Shown: positions 1 to 9,139, counted from the stretch's first letter. The stretch is 64,000 nt of DNA from UBA1479 sp040221095 (GCA_040221095.1 JAVJVP010000016.1:124001-188000), one strand, 5' to 3'. The notes: generated by a model from the letters alone, not told the origin. Translations and numbers: made by a program.

Positions 1-443
1 TTGGCGGCCTCCTGCCCGGCCAGATGGGTCAGCTGCAGTTCCTCGAGCAGCGCATCCGCCCGCTCGTTCGCCGCCCGGCAGGCCTTCATGCCGGTGAACG
101 GCCGGAACACGCCGAGGCGGGACTGCGCCGCGATCCACAGGTTCTCGCGCACGGTCATGCCGTGGAACACGCTTTTGATCTGCAGCGTGCGGGCCAGGCC
201 CAGGCGGCTGATCTCATGCACGGAGCAGTTGGTGATGTCCTGGCCCATGAAGCGGATGGAGCCGGCCGACGGGGTCAGAATGCCGGTGACGACGTTGAAC
301 AGGGTCGTCTTGCCCGCCCCGTTGGGGCCGATCACCGCCGTCAGCTTGCCGCTGTCGACCGTGGCGTGGACGCCGCCGAGCGCGGCCAGACCGCCGAAAT
401 GCTTCTCGACGCCGTCGATTTCCAGGATCGGGGTCGCGGTCAT
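1..443 (-). CDS. livG: Branched-chain amino acid-type ABC transporter, ATP-binding protein LivG (3' end outside the window)
   Basis: This is the cytoplasmic ATPase that powers a high-affinity importer of branched-chain amino acids or related amides and urea. The first 147 codons are present. They show the N-terminal strand ILEIDGVEKHFGGL and a Walker A motif, GPNGAGKTT, at about residues 42-50. The LivG-type TLQIKSVF segment follows the Q-loop region. Signature motif and Walker B lie beyond position 1. The ATG at 443 overlaps the livM stop in an ATGA tetranucleotide, so translation is probably coupled. A LivF partner and a periplasmic LivK would be expected outside the window. The substrate cannot be read from the sequence; the urea (Urt) type is an alternative. 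Confidence 0.93.
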   Translation of the reverse strand, partial: MTATPILEIDGVEKHFGGLAALGGVHATVDSGKLTAVIGPNGAGKTTLFNVVTGILTPSAGSIRFMGQDITNCSVHEISRLGLARTLQIKSVFHGMTVRENLWIAAQSRLGVFRPFTGMKACRAANERADALLEELQLTHLAGQEAA

Positions 444-1453
444 GGCTTGTCCTCCCCTTTCTCATCCATACTGGGCGGGGGCGTTTCCGGGCGCGCGATG
501 CGGCGGACCAGGGCGTGCCACAGGCCGCCCAGGCCCTTGGGCGCGAAGATCACGACCAGGATGACGATGACGCCGACCAGGATCAGATAGTGTTCCCAGG
601 CATGGGACAGTTCCTCGCGCAGGATGATCAGCAGCGACGTCCCGACGATGGGGCCGAGCAGCGTCCCCGCCCCGCCGATGATGGCCCAGACCACGGCCTC
701 GCCCGACACGTGATAGAACATGTAGGAGGCCGAGGCGTAGCGTCCGAAGAAGGCGAACAGCGCCCCCGCGGTCCCGGCCACGAAGCCGGCGATGATGAAG
801 GCGGTCAGGCGGATCAGATAGACGTTGAGTCCGATCAATGATGCGCGGTGGTCGTTTTCCTTGACCGCGCGAAAGGCGGCGCCGAGCGGGCTTTTCAGGA
901 TCACCCCCATCAGCGTGTAGCAGATGCCGACGACGGTAATGATGAAGTAGTACTGCACCGTCGGATCGGTCAGCGACAGTTCCCAGTCGCCGATGCTGAT
1001 GATCGGCGGCATGGTGAACGACAGGCCGTCGTCGCCGCCGGTCAGCGGCTTCCACGACAGGGCCGCGAAATAGAAGATCAGCGAGAACACGACGGTGATG
1101 ATGGCGAAGTAATGCCAGGTCAGGCGCACGGCGAGCGCGCCCGCGACCAGGGCCATGGCCGTCGCCATGACGACGCCGAGCCCGAAGGCGGGCCAGAACC
1201 CCAGCCCCAGCTTGGCGACACCGATGGCGACCCCGTACATGCCCATGCCGAAGAACAGGGCCTGGCCGAACGACAGCAGGCCGACATAGCCGAACAGCAG
1301 GTTCACGCTGGCCGCCAGCAGCGACCAGATCAGCATCTCGGAATAGATGTCGACCCAGAACCCGTCGACCACCAGCGGCAGCAGCCAGGGCGCCGCCAGG
1401 GTCAGCAAGGCCACCAGGGCGAGGCCCAGCCGGTTGATCATCGCCGCGCTCAT
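440..1453 (-). CDS. livM: Branched-chain amino acid-type ABC transporter permease LivM
   Basis: This is an inner-membrane permease subunit of 337 residues, within the usual LivM length. It is almost wholly hydrophobic, with about nine to ten predicted membrane segments. The family motif appears as NLLFGYVGLLSFGQALFFG near residues 52-70, and a cytoplasmic EAA-like loop as FRAVKENDHRASLIGLN near 193-209, which contacts the ATPase. The last 25 residues are charged and cytoplasmic. It overlaps livH upstream and livG downstream by ATGA, so the three genes form one tightly coupled operon running leftward. Substrate specificity is not evident. Confidence 0.94.
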   Translation of the reverse strand: MSAAMINRLGLALVALLTLAAPWLLPLVVDGFWVDIYSEMLIWSLLAASVNLLFGYVGLLSFGQALFFGMGMYGVAIGVAKLGLGFWPAFGLGVVMATAMALVAGALAVRLTWHYFAIITVVFSLIFYFAALSWKPLTGGDDGLSFTMPPIISIGDWELSLTDPTVQYYFIITVVGICYTLMGVILKSPLGAAFRAVKENDHRASLIGLNVYLIRLTAFIIAGFVAGTAGALFAFFGRYASASYMFYHVSGEAVVWAIIGGAGTLLGPIVGTSLLIILREELSHAWEHYLILVGVIVILVVIFAPKGLGGLWHALVRRIARPETPPPSMDEKGEDKP

Positions 1454-2307
1454 CGTGTCGACCCCGAAAAGATGCCGTGCGGGCGGACCAGAAGGACGAT
1501 GCTCATGAGGCAGAGCGAGCCGATGCGGGCCATGGTCGGGTCCACGAAGCTGGCCATCACCCCTTCGAAGAAGGCGAGCATGACCGCCGCCGCGACCGTG
1601 CCTTCCAGGTTGCCCAGACCGCCGATGATCACGGCCATGAAGCAGAACGGCAGGATGTCGACCCCGGCCTGGAAATCGACGGTGGTGATCGGGCCGGCGA
1701 CGACGCCGCCCAGCGCCGCCATGGCGAAGCCGATGGCGAAGGTCACCATGTAGACCCGGCGGGCCGGGATGCCCATGGCCGTCGCCGTGTCCGGATCAAA
1801 GCGCACGGCGCGCATCCAGGTGCCCAGCTTGGTGCGGTGCAGGAACAGGAAGAAGCAGCCGATGGCCGCGATCGACACCAGGGCCGCGAACAGGCGGTAG
1901 ATTTCGTACTCCAGGCCGAACAGGGGCAGCGTGCCCTCGATGGGGGCGGTCAGGCGGGTCGGCGTGGCGCCGAAGGTGGCCCGCACGCTTTCCTGCAGGA
2001 TGATCGACAGCCCGAAGGTCGCGACGATGGACAGCGCCGCCGCGTTCTTGATCGGCTGGATCACCGTGTATTCGACCAGGGCGCCGAGAGCGAAGCCCAG
2101 GATCGGCACCAGGGCGAAGGCCAGCCAGTAGTTGCCCGTGGTGTCGAACACGAACCACGCCAGCACCGTGCCGACCATGAAGAAGTCGCCGTGGGCGATG
2201 TTGATGATGTCGAGAAGCCCGAAGATGATCGACAGACCCAGGGCGATCAATGCGATGATCAGCCCCCAAACGATGCCGTTCATCCCAAGTGCGATGACCA
2301 GTTCCAT
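1450..2307 (-). CDS. livH: Branched-chain amino acid-type ABC transporter permease LivH
   Basis: This is the second membrane permease of the importer, 285 residues, pairing with LivM to form the translocation pore. It has roughly eight membrane segments. The LivH hallmarks GLSIIFGLLDIINIAHGDFFMVG near residues 24-46 and the EAA-type loop RAVRFDPDTATAMGIP near 166-181 are clear. It is the first gene of the operon as seen here. The ATG at 2307 lacks a strong purine-rich site immediately upstream, but no better start aligns with the family. The upstream 220 bases hold palindromic sites described separately. Confidence 0.94.
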   Translation of the reverse strand: MELVIALGMNGIVWGLIIALIALGLSIIFGLLDIINIAHGDFFMVGTVLAWFVFDTTGNYWLAFALVPILGFALGALVEYTVIQPIKNAAALSIVATFGLSIILQESVRATFGATPTRLTAPIEGTLPLFGLEYEIYRLFAALVSIAAIGCFFLFLHRTKLGTWMRAVRFDPDTATAMGIPARRVYMVTFAIGFAMAALGGVVAGPITTVDFQAGVDILPFCFMAVIIGGLGNLEGTVAAAVMLAFFEGVMASFVDPTMARIGSLCLMSIVLLVRPHGIFSGSTR

Positions 2308-2393
2308 GCTGTGTCGGCCCCCTTGTGAGCACCTGTTTTTCGGTGCGTGTTGAGAGAACGGTGCATTGAATTAATTTGAACGGCAATACGAAA

Positions 2394-2417
2394 TTTTTGC
2401 ACGCATCTGTGCAAAAA
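2394..2417. promoter_or_regulatory. Perfect inverted repeat upstream of the liv operon
   Basis: The arms TTTTTGCAC (2394-2402) and GTGCAAAAA (2409-2417) are perfect reverse complements around a six-base spacer. A second, looser palindrome, GCACC...GGTGC, lies at 2329-2346, closer to livH. The core TGCAC-N6-GTGCA resembles the enhancer half-sites bound by NtrC (TGCAC-N7-GTGCA), with one base less in the spacer. Nitrogen control of a liv operon would make sense, but that is inference. I see no clear sigma-54 promoter. The rest of 2308-2529 shows no coding potential. Confidence 0.45.
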
Positions 2418-2529
2418 TAATCAATCATCATCAAAGATGGCCACAGACGCCTGTTCACGCACAGGTCCCTGTGCGCCTCTGCACGGGGCAAGGCGTTGAG
2501 AATACTACGGTATTCAGAGGGGGAGCCGA

Positions 2530-2605
2530 TGGTACGCGCTGCAGGGATCGAACCTGCGACCTACTGATTAAAAGTCAGTTGCTCTACCAACTGAGCTAAG
2601 CGCGC
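2530..2605 (-). tRNA. tRNA-Lys (UUU anticodon)
   Basis: Read on the minus strand, the sequence folds as a complete cloverleaf. The acceptor arm GCGCGCT pairs with AGCGCGT. A D-arm GCTC/GAGC follows, then the anticodon stem ACTGA/TCAGT closing the loop CTTTTAA with anticodon TTT. The T-arm GCAGG/CCTGC has the TTCGATC loop. The discriminator A is followed by a genomically encoded CCA at 2530-2532. It reads AAA and AAG lysine codons. Confidence 0.97.
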
Positions 2606-2737
2606 CTATCGGTGTCCGGGGCCTCCGCCGGGCGGTGCCCGGCAAGGCAGGCGGGAAATTACGGGCCAATGGCCGCAAGGTCAACGCTGTATACCGCTTT
2701 TTTCCAGGTTTTCGCACAGCGCCCGGGCGGACGGGTG

Positions 2738-3256
2738 TCAGTCGGCGGCGTTCTTGCGCTCGGCGAAGCGCACCATCAGCTGATCCTTGACGTCGGACGA
2801 AACGAAATGGCCGACATCGCCGCCGAGCGCGCCGATTTCCTTGACGAAGCGGGACGAGATGAACTGATGGCGTTCGGACGCCATGAGAAACACGGTCTCG
2901 ACCTTGGGATTGAGGCGCGCGTTCATGCCGGCCATCTGGAATTCGTACTCGAAGTCGGACACGGCGCGCAGCCCGCGAACGATGAGCGATGCGCCGACCT
3001 GACCGACGAATTCCATGAGCAGGTTGTCGAAGGGTTTGACCTCGACCCGCGCCGAAATTCCGGCGTCGAGGGCCGCGATTTCGGCCTCCAGCATGGCGAC
3101 CCGTTCCTCAAGCGTGAACAGGGGGCCCTTGCCCGCGTTGACGGCCACGGCGACGACCAATTCGTCGACCACCCTGGCCCCCCGCGTGATGATATCCATA
3201 TGTCCCTTGGTCACCGGGTCGAAGGTGCCGGGATAAACGCCGCGATGACCGGGCAT
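2738..3256 (-). CDS. coaD: Phosphopantetheine adenylyltransferase
   Basis: This 172-residue cytoplasmic enzyme transfers AMP from ATP to 4'-phosphopantetheine to make dephospho-CoA, the penultimate step of coenzyme A synthesis. The nucleotidyltransferase signatures are visible: GVYPGTFDPVTKGH at residues 6-19, with the TxGH-type motif, and ISSRFVKE near 128-135, the ISSTxxR motif. Length matches the family. The start codon overlaps the gyrA stop (TGATG), so coaD is translationally coupled to gyrA. Confidence 0.97.
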   Translation of the reverse strand: MPGHRGVYPGTFDPVTKGHMDIITRGARVVDELVVAVAVNAGKGPLFTLEERVAMLEAEIAALDAGISARVEVKPFDNLLMEFVGQVGASLIVRGLRAVSDFEYEFQMAGMNARLNPKVETVFLMASERHQFISSRFVKEIGALGGDVGHFVSSDVKDQLMVRFAERKNAAD

Positions 3257-6114
3257 CAGGGCTGCTCCTCTTCAGGGGCCTCGGGAGAGTCGTCCAGCGT
3301 TTCGGCTGATGCCTCTTCCGGCGCGACGCCGGGGGCTTCGCCCTCGCCGTCTTCCATGTCGTCATCGTCCTCGCCGTCGTCCTGCACGTCGCGCAGGCGC
3401 GACACGGAGACGACGCGTTCATCCTCCGCCGTGTTGAACACCCGCACGCCGCGCGATGACCGGCTGTAGATGGAAATGCCGTGCACGGGCACGCGGATGA
3501 TCTGGCCGCCGTTGGACACCATGACAAGCTGATCTTCCTCCAGCACCCCGAAGGCGGCGACCACGCGGGCGTCGGCGCTGCCCGCACGCTCCACGTTGAT
3601 GTTGCCGACACCCTGCCCGCCGCGCCCGGAAATCCGGTATTCATAGGCGGATGTGCGCTTGCCGTAACCGTCGTCGGTCAGGGTCAGGATGAACTGTTCA
3701 TTCTCGACCATGTCGGCGAACTTGGGCTCTTCCAGACGGGCCGCCAGTTCGGTGTCGCGGGCCTTGTCCTCGGCCCGGTCCGTATAATCGCCGGACTTCA
3801 GGCGCCGGGCGGCGTTGCGGGCCTGCAGATAGGCGTCGCGGTCGTCCGTTTCGACCTTCACATGGCGGACCACGGACAGCGCGATCAGCTCGTCCCCCTT
3901 GGGCAGGCGCATGCCGCGCACGCCGTGGGACGAGCGGCCGGAAAACACCCGCACATCGGGAACGGGAAAGCGGATGCACTTGCCGCCGGCGGCCGACAGC
4001 AGGATGTCGTCGTCTTCTGTACAGACACGCACGCGGACCAACTGGTCGTCCGCGTAATCGCCTTCGAACTTCATGGCGATCTTGCCGTTGGCCCGCACGT
4101 CCGTGAAATCGCTGAGCGCATTGCGGCGCACATAGCCGGATGCGGTGGCGAACATGACGAACAGGTCGCCCCAGGTGCTTTCGTCCTCGGGCAGCGGCAT
4201 GACGGTGGAGATCGTCTCGCCCTCTTTCAGCGGCAGCAGGTTGATGAACGCCTTGCCGCGCGCCTGCGGCGTGCCGACGGGCAGGCGATACACCTTCATC
4301 TTGTAGACCATGCCGGCGGAGGAGAAGAACAGCATGGGCGTGTGCGTATTGGCGACGAACACCTGGCTGACGAAATCCTCGTCGCGGGTCGCCATGCCCG
4401 ACCGCCCCTTGCCGCCGCGGCGCTGCGCGCGGTAGGTCGACAGCGGCACGCGCTTCACATAGCCCGCGTTGGTCACGGTGACGACCATGTCCTCGCGCTG
4501 GATCAGATCCTCAAGATCGTGTTCGAACTCGTCGTCTTCCAGGGAGGTCCGCCGGGGATCGGCGAACTTCTCGCTCATTTCCACCAGTTCGTCGCGCAAC
4601 AGCTTGAACAGCATTTCACGCGAGGCCAGCAGTTCGAGGTAATGGCTGATCTGCGCGCCCAGTTCCTTCAGGTCGCCGCCGATCTTGTCCCGCTCCAGCC
4701 CGGTCAGGCGGTGCAGGCGCAGTTCCAGGATCGCCCGGGCCTGCTCTTCGGACAGCTTGTAGACGCCGTCGACCACGGCCCGGCCTGGCTCGTCGAGCAG
4801 GCGGATCATGGGTTCGACCTCGTCCGCCGGCCAGTCACGGGCCATCAGTTCCTCACGCGCGGCCTGCGGGTCCTTGGCGCCCCGAATCAGGGCGATGACC
4901 GCATCGATGTTGACCACGGCGACGGCCAGGCCCGCCAGCACATGGGCGCGTTCCCGCGCCTTGGCCAACTCGTAAATGGTGCGCCGGCGGATGACTTCTT
5001 CGCGGAAGGCGACGAAGGCGACGATGATGTCCTTCAGGTTCATCATCTTCGGCCGCCCCTGATCCAGGGCCAGCATGTTGACGCCGAACGACGTCTGCAA
5101 CGGCGTGAAGCGGTATAGTTGGGCCAGCACGACTTCCGGTTCGGCGTCGCGCTTGATCTCGACGACCACGCGCACGCCGTCGCGGTCGGATTCGTCGCGC
5201 AGGTCGGAAATGCCTTCGATCTTCTTGTCGCGCACGGCCTCGGCCATGATCTCGATCATGCGCGCCTTGTTCACCTGATAGGGAACCTCGTGAACGATGA
5301 TGGCGAAGCGGTCCTTGCGGATTTCCTCGATCGAGGTCTTGCCGCGCACGACCACGGAACCGCGCCCCGTGTGATAGGCCGAGATGATGCCCTGCTTGCC
5401 GAGAATCTGCGCCCCCGTGGGGAAATCGGGCCCCTGCACGTGGTTGGCGATCAACTCGTCGATAGTGATGTCCGGATTATCGATATAGGCGCAGCAGGCC
5501 GAGATCACTTCGCCCAGGTTATGGGGCGGAATGTTGGTCGCCATGCCGACGGCGATGCCCGCCGCCCCGTTGACCAGAAGGTTGGGGAAACCGGCCGGCA
5601 GGACCACCGGTTCGCGCGAGGATTCGTCGTAGTTGGGCTGGAAATCCACCGTTTCCCGGTCGATGTCCTCCAACAAGGCATGGGCGGAGCGCGCCAGGCG
5701 CGCCTCCGTATACCGCATGGCGGCGGCACGGTCGCCGTCCATGGAGCCGTAGTTGCCCTGCCCGTCGACCAGCGGCAACCGCATGGAGAAATTCTGCGCC
5801 AGACGCACCATGGCGTCATAGATCGCCTGGTCGCCGTGGGGGTGGTATTTACCCATGACGTCACCGACGATGCGCGCGGATTTACGGTAGGGCTTGCCCG
5901 CCTCATAGCCGTTTTCCTTCATGGAAAACAGGATGCGCCGCTGCACCGGCTTCAGCCCGTCGCGCACGTCCGGCAGCGCCCGGCTGACGATCACGCTCAT
6001 GGCGTAATCGAGGTAGGACGAACGCATTTCGTCTTCGATGGCGATAAGACTTACGTCCGAATCGGGCGGCAGCGGCTCAGCGCCGTCTGGCGGCAGATCG
6101 TCGGGGGGTGTCAA
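3256..6114 (-). CDS. gyrA: DNA gyrase subunit A
   Basis: GyrA cuts and reseals DNA in the A2B2 gyrase that introduces negative supercoils. At 952 residues it is longer than the E. coli protein (875), mainly through a C-terminal-domain insertion near residues 745-790 and an acidic Glu/Asp-rich tail of about 50 residues. The catalytic tyrosine is Tyr135, in AAMRYTEARL. The GyrA box QRRGGKG, which wraps DNA, is present near residue 559. In the quinolone-determining region the position equivalent to E. coli Ser83 is Gln96 (HPHGDQAIYD), while Asp100 matches Asp87. It is followed by coaD with a one-base overlap, and a promoter is visible upstream. Confidence 0.98.
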   Translation of the reverse strand: MTPPDDLPPDGAEPLPPDSDVSLIAIEDEMRSSYLDYAMSVIVSRALPDVRDGLKPVQRRILFSMKENGYEAGKPYRKSARIVGDVMGKYHPHGDQAIYDAMVRLAQNFSMRLPLVDGQGNYGSMDGDRAAAMRYTEARLARSAHALLEDIDRETVDFQPNYDESSREPVVLPAGFPNLLVNGAAGIAVGMATNIPPHNLGEVISACCAYIDNPDITIDELIANHVQGPDFPTGAQILGKQGIISAYHTGRGSVVVRGKTSIEEIRKDRFAIIVHEVPYQVNKARMIEIMAEAVRDKKIEGISDLRDESDRDGVRVVVEIKRDAEPEVVLAQLYRFTPLQTSFGVNMLALDQGRPKMMNLKDIIVAFVAFREEVIRRRTIYELAKARERAHVLAGLAVAVVNIDAVIALIRGAKDPQAAREELMARDWPADEVEPMIRLLDEPGRAVVDGVYKLSEEQARAILELRLHRLTGLERDKIGGDLKELGAQISHYLELLASREMLFKLLRDELVEMSEKFADPRRTSLEDDEFEHDLEDLIQREDMVVTVTNAGYVKRVPLSTYRAQRRGGKGRSGMATRDEDFVSQVFVANTHTPMLFFSSAGMVYKMKVYRLPVGTPQARGKAFINLLPLKEGETISTVMPLPEDESTWGDLFVMFATASGYVRRNALSDFTDVRANGKIAMKFEGDYADDQLVRVRVCTEDDDILLSAAGGKCIRFPVPDVRVFSGRSSHGVRGMRLPKGDELIALSVVRHVKVETDDRDAYLQARNAARRLKSGDYTDRAEDKARDTELAARLEEPKFADMVENEQFILTLTDDGYGKRTSAYEYRISGRGGQGVGNINVERAGSADARVVAAFGVLEEDQLVMVSNGGQIIRVPVHGISIYSRSSRGVRVFNTAEDERVVSVSRLRDVQDDGEDDDDMEDGEGEAPGVAPEEASAETLDDSPEAPEEEQP

Positions 6115-6190
6115 AGAGATTTTTCCTGATTTTTCAGATAATTACAGGCCGCAACGGCCAGCGCATCCGGTTCCGGGTAACACAGCTGTA

Positions 6191-6219
6191 ATTCTAGCAG
6201 ATCGGCCCTGCGGGAACAA
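6191..6219 (-). promoter_or_regulatory. Sigma-70-type promoter for gyrA
   Basis: On the minus strand a -35 hexamer TTGTTC (6219-6214) and a -10 hexamer TAGAAT (6196-6191) are separated by exactly 17 bases. Transcription would start near 6184, giving a leader of about 70 bases before the gyrA ATG. The preceding 50 bases are very AT-rich, resembling an UP element. This suggests gyrA is transcribed independently of the kinase gene upstream. Confidence 0.6.
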
Positions 6220-6266
6220 CTCGATCGGGCCCTCAAATTGCCCGTTTTTCTGATTAATTTTCTTTT

Positions 6267-8234
6267 TTAATTCAATATATTAGAAGCATCTTCCTGAGAT
6301 GGCGGTGCGGCCGGGATGATGACCCGCACCGTGGTCCCCTTGCCGAGGCTGCTTTCCACCCGCAAAGCACCGCCGTGGAGCTCGGCAAAGGCCTTGGCGA
6401 GCGGCAATCCCAAGCCCGTTCCCTCGCTCTTCGACACATGACTGTGCCGCGCCTGACTGAACGGTTCCATGATCCGCGACATGTCCTCAGGCGCGATGCC
6501 GATGCCCGTATCGCTGACGACGAACTCGACCGCCCCATCGGTCATGCGGCGCAGATGCAGGCCGACCGTACCCCCCTTGGGCGTGAACTTGACGGCGTTG
6601 ATCATCAGGTTGAGCAGAATCTGGCGCAGGCGGGTGGGATCGGCCTCGATATCGCCAAGGGCTTCCGGAATATCCGACACCAGCTTCAGCCCGGCCTTGG
6701 ACGCCCGCTCTGACACGATGGTCATGCAGCTTTCCATGGCTTCGCGCAGATCGATGGTCTGCACCTCGAGAACCATCGCGCCGACCTCGATCCGTGAAAT
6801 GTCCAACAGGTCGTTGATCAGGGCGAGAAGATGGCTGCCGGAATCATAGATATACTGCACATACTGGCGGGTCTGATCCGGTTTCGCCAGGGCCGGGTCG
6901 GTATCGCGCACCACCTCGGCAAAGCCCAGGATGGCGTTCAGCGGCGTGCGCAGTTCGTGGCTCATATGAGCCAGGAATTCGGTCTTGGCGCGGTTGGCGT
7001 ATTCGACCTCGGCCTTGGAGCGCAAAAGCTCTTTTTCCGCACGGTCGCGCTCGTTGATCTCCATGGTCAGCTCAAGGGTGCGGTCGGCCACCCGCTGCTC
7101 CAACTCGTCCTTCAGCCGCCTCACGTCATCAATGATGCGCGCGCGCTCGCGGTCGCGGACTTGCATCCGGTCGGCCATGACCGTGAAATTCGCCGCCAGG
7201 GAGGCGACTTCGGCCGGAATCAGAAAACCTTTTGCGTCGACGGCACCGGGCGGCTCGTCCGCCGCCAGACGGCGCGACGCCGCCTCGATCCGGGCAATGG
7301 GGCCGGTCAACCAGCCCGCCAGCCACCAGGCGAGGCCGCCGGCCACCAGGACCCCGACAAACAATGCGATCTGGGTGCTTCTCTGGATGTCCTCGGCGTG
7401 GAACGCCAGTTCGTTTTCGGGCTGGGGCACCATGACGCCCCAACCGGCGACCGGAACGGCGGCGAAGCCGGCGACCATTTTCACGTTGGCCGCGGGCGAA
7501 TGGAACCGGGAGATGCCCGATTCCCCCTTCATCATGCGCGCCACCGGATCGATAGCCGCGATGTTCTTGATCGCGGCCTCCCAATCGGGGCGCGGGTGGG
7601 ACACGATGTTGCCCCGGTGATCGACGATGGCCGCATGCCCCTTTTCGCCGAACACGATGGAGCGCCGCAGCTCACGCAGTTGTTCGAGCGACATGCGCGC
7701 CGCGGCAAGCGGCAGACCGGCGCGGAAATTGACGGCGAACACCGCGGGCAGACCGTCGCTGTCCGCCAGAACCTCGGAAAACACGATACCGCCGCCCGAT
7801 GCGGGCAAACGGGCCCGGACGTCCCGCCACAAGCGGTCTTCGTCCCTGGGCAGGCAGGCCCCGGTGCCGGATATCACGATGGCGTCCTGGGGCTGGCGCG
7901 CGCCGCTCAACAGACAGATCGCCGTCATGCCCCGTTCACTGGCGCTGTCGATCAAGGTCCTGGGCAGACTGGATAGGGAATATTGCGCCGTCAGGGCATC
8001 CAGGCCGCGCTGAAAGTCGATCAGGTCGCCTTCGATGAAGCGGGCCAGGGTCTTGGCCAGCAACAGGGAGCGCTGCGAAACGTCGGCGACCTGTACGTCG
8101 ATGGCGCGGGTGTGCAGCCAGGAGGCCAGAATGACCGACGGCGCCGAACCGACGACGATCAGCACGACGGCCAGGACGAAGCGCAGGCGCACGCCCTGGC
8201 GCGGGGGAACCGTCGTGCTCCCTTGGGTCGTCAT
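6267..8234 (-). CDS. Orphan membrane sensor histidine kinase (Cache-type sensor, HAMP, HisKA, HATPase)
   Basis: This 655-residue inner-membrane kinase would sense an extracytoplasmic signal and phosphorylate a response regulator. The order is a transmembrane helix at about 19-40, a periplasmic Cache-like region of about 240 residues, a second helix at about 290-312, HAMP, a coiled coil, then the HisKA domain with FLAHMSHELRTP and phospho-acceptor His426. The ATPase domain shows the N box (LLNLMINAVKF), G1 (DTGIGI) and G2 (GTGLGL). No response regulator lies nearby. It stands between ssb and gyrA, which are usually adjacent in related genomes. A PleC/DivJ-like or nutrient-sensing role cannot be decided. 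Confidence 0.92.
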   Translation of the reverse strand: MTTQGSTTVPPRQGVRLRFVLAVVLIVVGSAPSVILASWLHTRAIDVQVADVSQRSLLLAKTLARFIEGDLIDFQRGLDALTAQYSLSSLPRTLIDSASERGMTAICLLSGARQPQDAIVISGTGACLPRDEDRLWRDVRARLPASGGGIVFSEVLADSDGLPAVFAVNFRAGLPLAAARMSLEQLRELRRSIVFGEKGHAAIVDHRGNIVSHPRPDWEAAIKNIAAIDPVARMMKGESGISRFHSPAANVKMVAGFAAVPVAGWGVMVPQPENELAFHAEDIQRSTQIALFVGVLVAGGLAWWLAGWLTGPIARIEAASRRLAADEPPGAVDAKGFLIPAEVASLAANFTVMADRMQVRDRERARIIDDVRRLKDELEQRVADRTLELTMEINERDRAEKELLRSKAEVEYANRAKTEFLAHMSHELRTPLNAILGFAEVVRDTDPALAKPDQTRQYVQYIYDSGSHLLALINDLLDISRIEVGAMVLEVQTIDLREAMESCMTIVSERASKAGLKLVSDIPEALGDIEADPTRLRQILLNLMINAVKFTPKGGTVGLHLRRMTDGAVEFVVSDTGIGIAPEDMSRIMEPFSQARHSHVSKSEGTGLGLPLAKAFAELHGGALRVESSLGKGTTVRVIIPAAPPSQEDASNILN

Positions 8235-8309
8235 TCAACGCCTCGTCTGCTTCCCTCGACCGTCCCCCCAACGGTCTCGACTGCTTATCGCGGCCGCCCC
8301 CGGCGGCCG

Positions 8310-8807
8310 TCAGAACGGAATTTCGTCGTCCAGATCGGACCGGCCACCGCCACCGCCACTTGAGCCCGCACTGTCGTTGCCCGGGCCGTCCCAGCTTGAT
8401 CCGCCGTCGTCCGAACTGCCGCCGCCGTAACCGCCGCCGCCACCGCCGCCTTCACCGCGGCCGTCGAGCATGGTCATGACGCCGTTGAAACGGGGCAGCA
8501 CGACCTCGGTCGTGTATTTCTCGACCCCGTCGTTGCCGGTCCACTTGCGGGTCTGCAGCGAGCCCTCGAGATAGACCTTGGACCCCTTCTTCAGGTACCG
8601 CTCGCAGACGTCGGCAAGCCGCTCGTCGAACACCACGACCCGATGCCATTCCGTCTTTTCCTTGCGGTCGCCGGATTGCTTGTCTTTCCAGGTTTCCGAC
8701 GTGGCGATCGACATGTTGACGATCTTCTGGCCGGACTGGGAAAACCGGACCTCGGGATCGCGGCCCAGATTGCCGACCAAAATGACTTTGTTGACGCTTC
8801 CTGCCAT
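8310..8807 (-). CDS. ssb: Single-stranded DNA-binding protein
   Basis: SSB coats single-stranded DNA in replication, recombination and repair, usually as a tetramer. The OB fold occupies residues 1-110, beginning with AGSVNKVILVGNLGRDPEVR. A glycine- and serine-rich flexible linker follows. The conserved acidic tip DDEIPF at the C terminus docks partner proteins. Length 165 residues is typical for alphaproteobacteria. It sits 75 bases upstream of the kinase gene and is transcribed leftward, divergently from uvrA with two small genes between. Confidence 0.98.
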   Translation of the reverse strand: MAGSVNKVILVGNLGRDPEVRFSQSGQKIVNMSIATSETWKDKQSGDRKEKTEWHRVVVFDERLADVCERYLKKGSKVYLEGSLQTRKWTGNDGVEKYTTEVVLPRFNGVMTMLDGRGEGGGGGGGYGGGSSDDGGSSWDGPGNDSAGSSGGGGGRSDLDDEIPF

Positions 8808-8893
8808 CGGAATCCTCGTTCTTGCTGTGTCGTGGTGGTTGTTCCGCCCCCCAGGGAGGATAGCGGACTTTAGCCGGAATCGTCCGGCCGCGG

Positions 8894-9139
8894 CTAGGTG
8901 TCTGTTATCCGGGGCGCCGGCGCCTGCGGGCCGCCCTGACGCGCCCGGGCGATGAAATCGGCGACCAGGGCGGCTATTCGTTCCTCGCTCTCGTCGAGTT
9001 TGACCAGGGCGAGGATACCGATCTCCAGCATCGCCATGCCATAGACTTCCTGGCTGACGCCGGCGCTGATGAATTCCTGCAGGGCATTGGACAGAATCAT
9101 GTCCGCCTTGTCGAATTGCTCGTCGCTGTCGCTGGGCAT
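8894..9139 (-). CDS. Conserved small helical protein of unknown function
   Basis: The product is 81 residues, acidic and predicted to be almost entirely alpha-helical (for example ADMILSNALQEFISAGVS and ESEERIAALVADFIARA). It has no signal peptide, membrane segment or cysteine. It lies 86 bases upstream of ssb on the same strand, and the reading frame has the GC-rich third positions seen in neighbouring real genes. I do not recognise a named family. A regulatory or adaptor role is possible but unsupported. Confidence 0.6.
   Translation of the reverse strand: MPSDSDEQFDKADMILSNALQEFISAGVSQEVYGMAMLEIGILALVKLDESEERIAALVADFIARARQGGPQAPAPRITDT

Noticed and set aside
3481..5118. A 545-codon open frame opposite gyrA
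   Set aside because: It is the complement shadow of gyrA and has no recognisable protein features.
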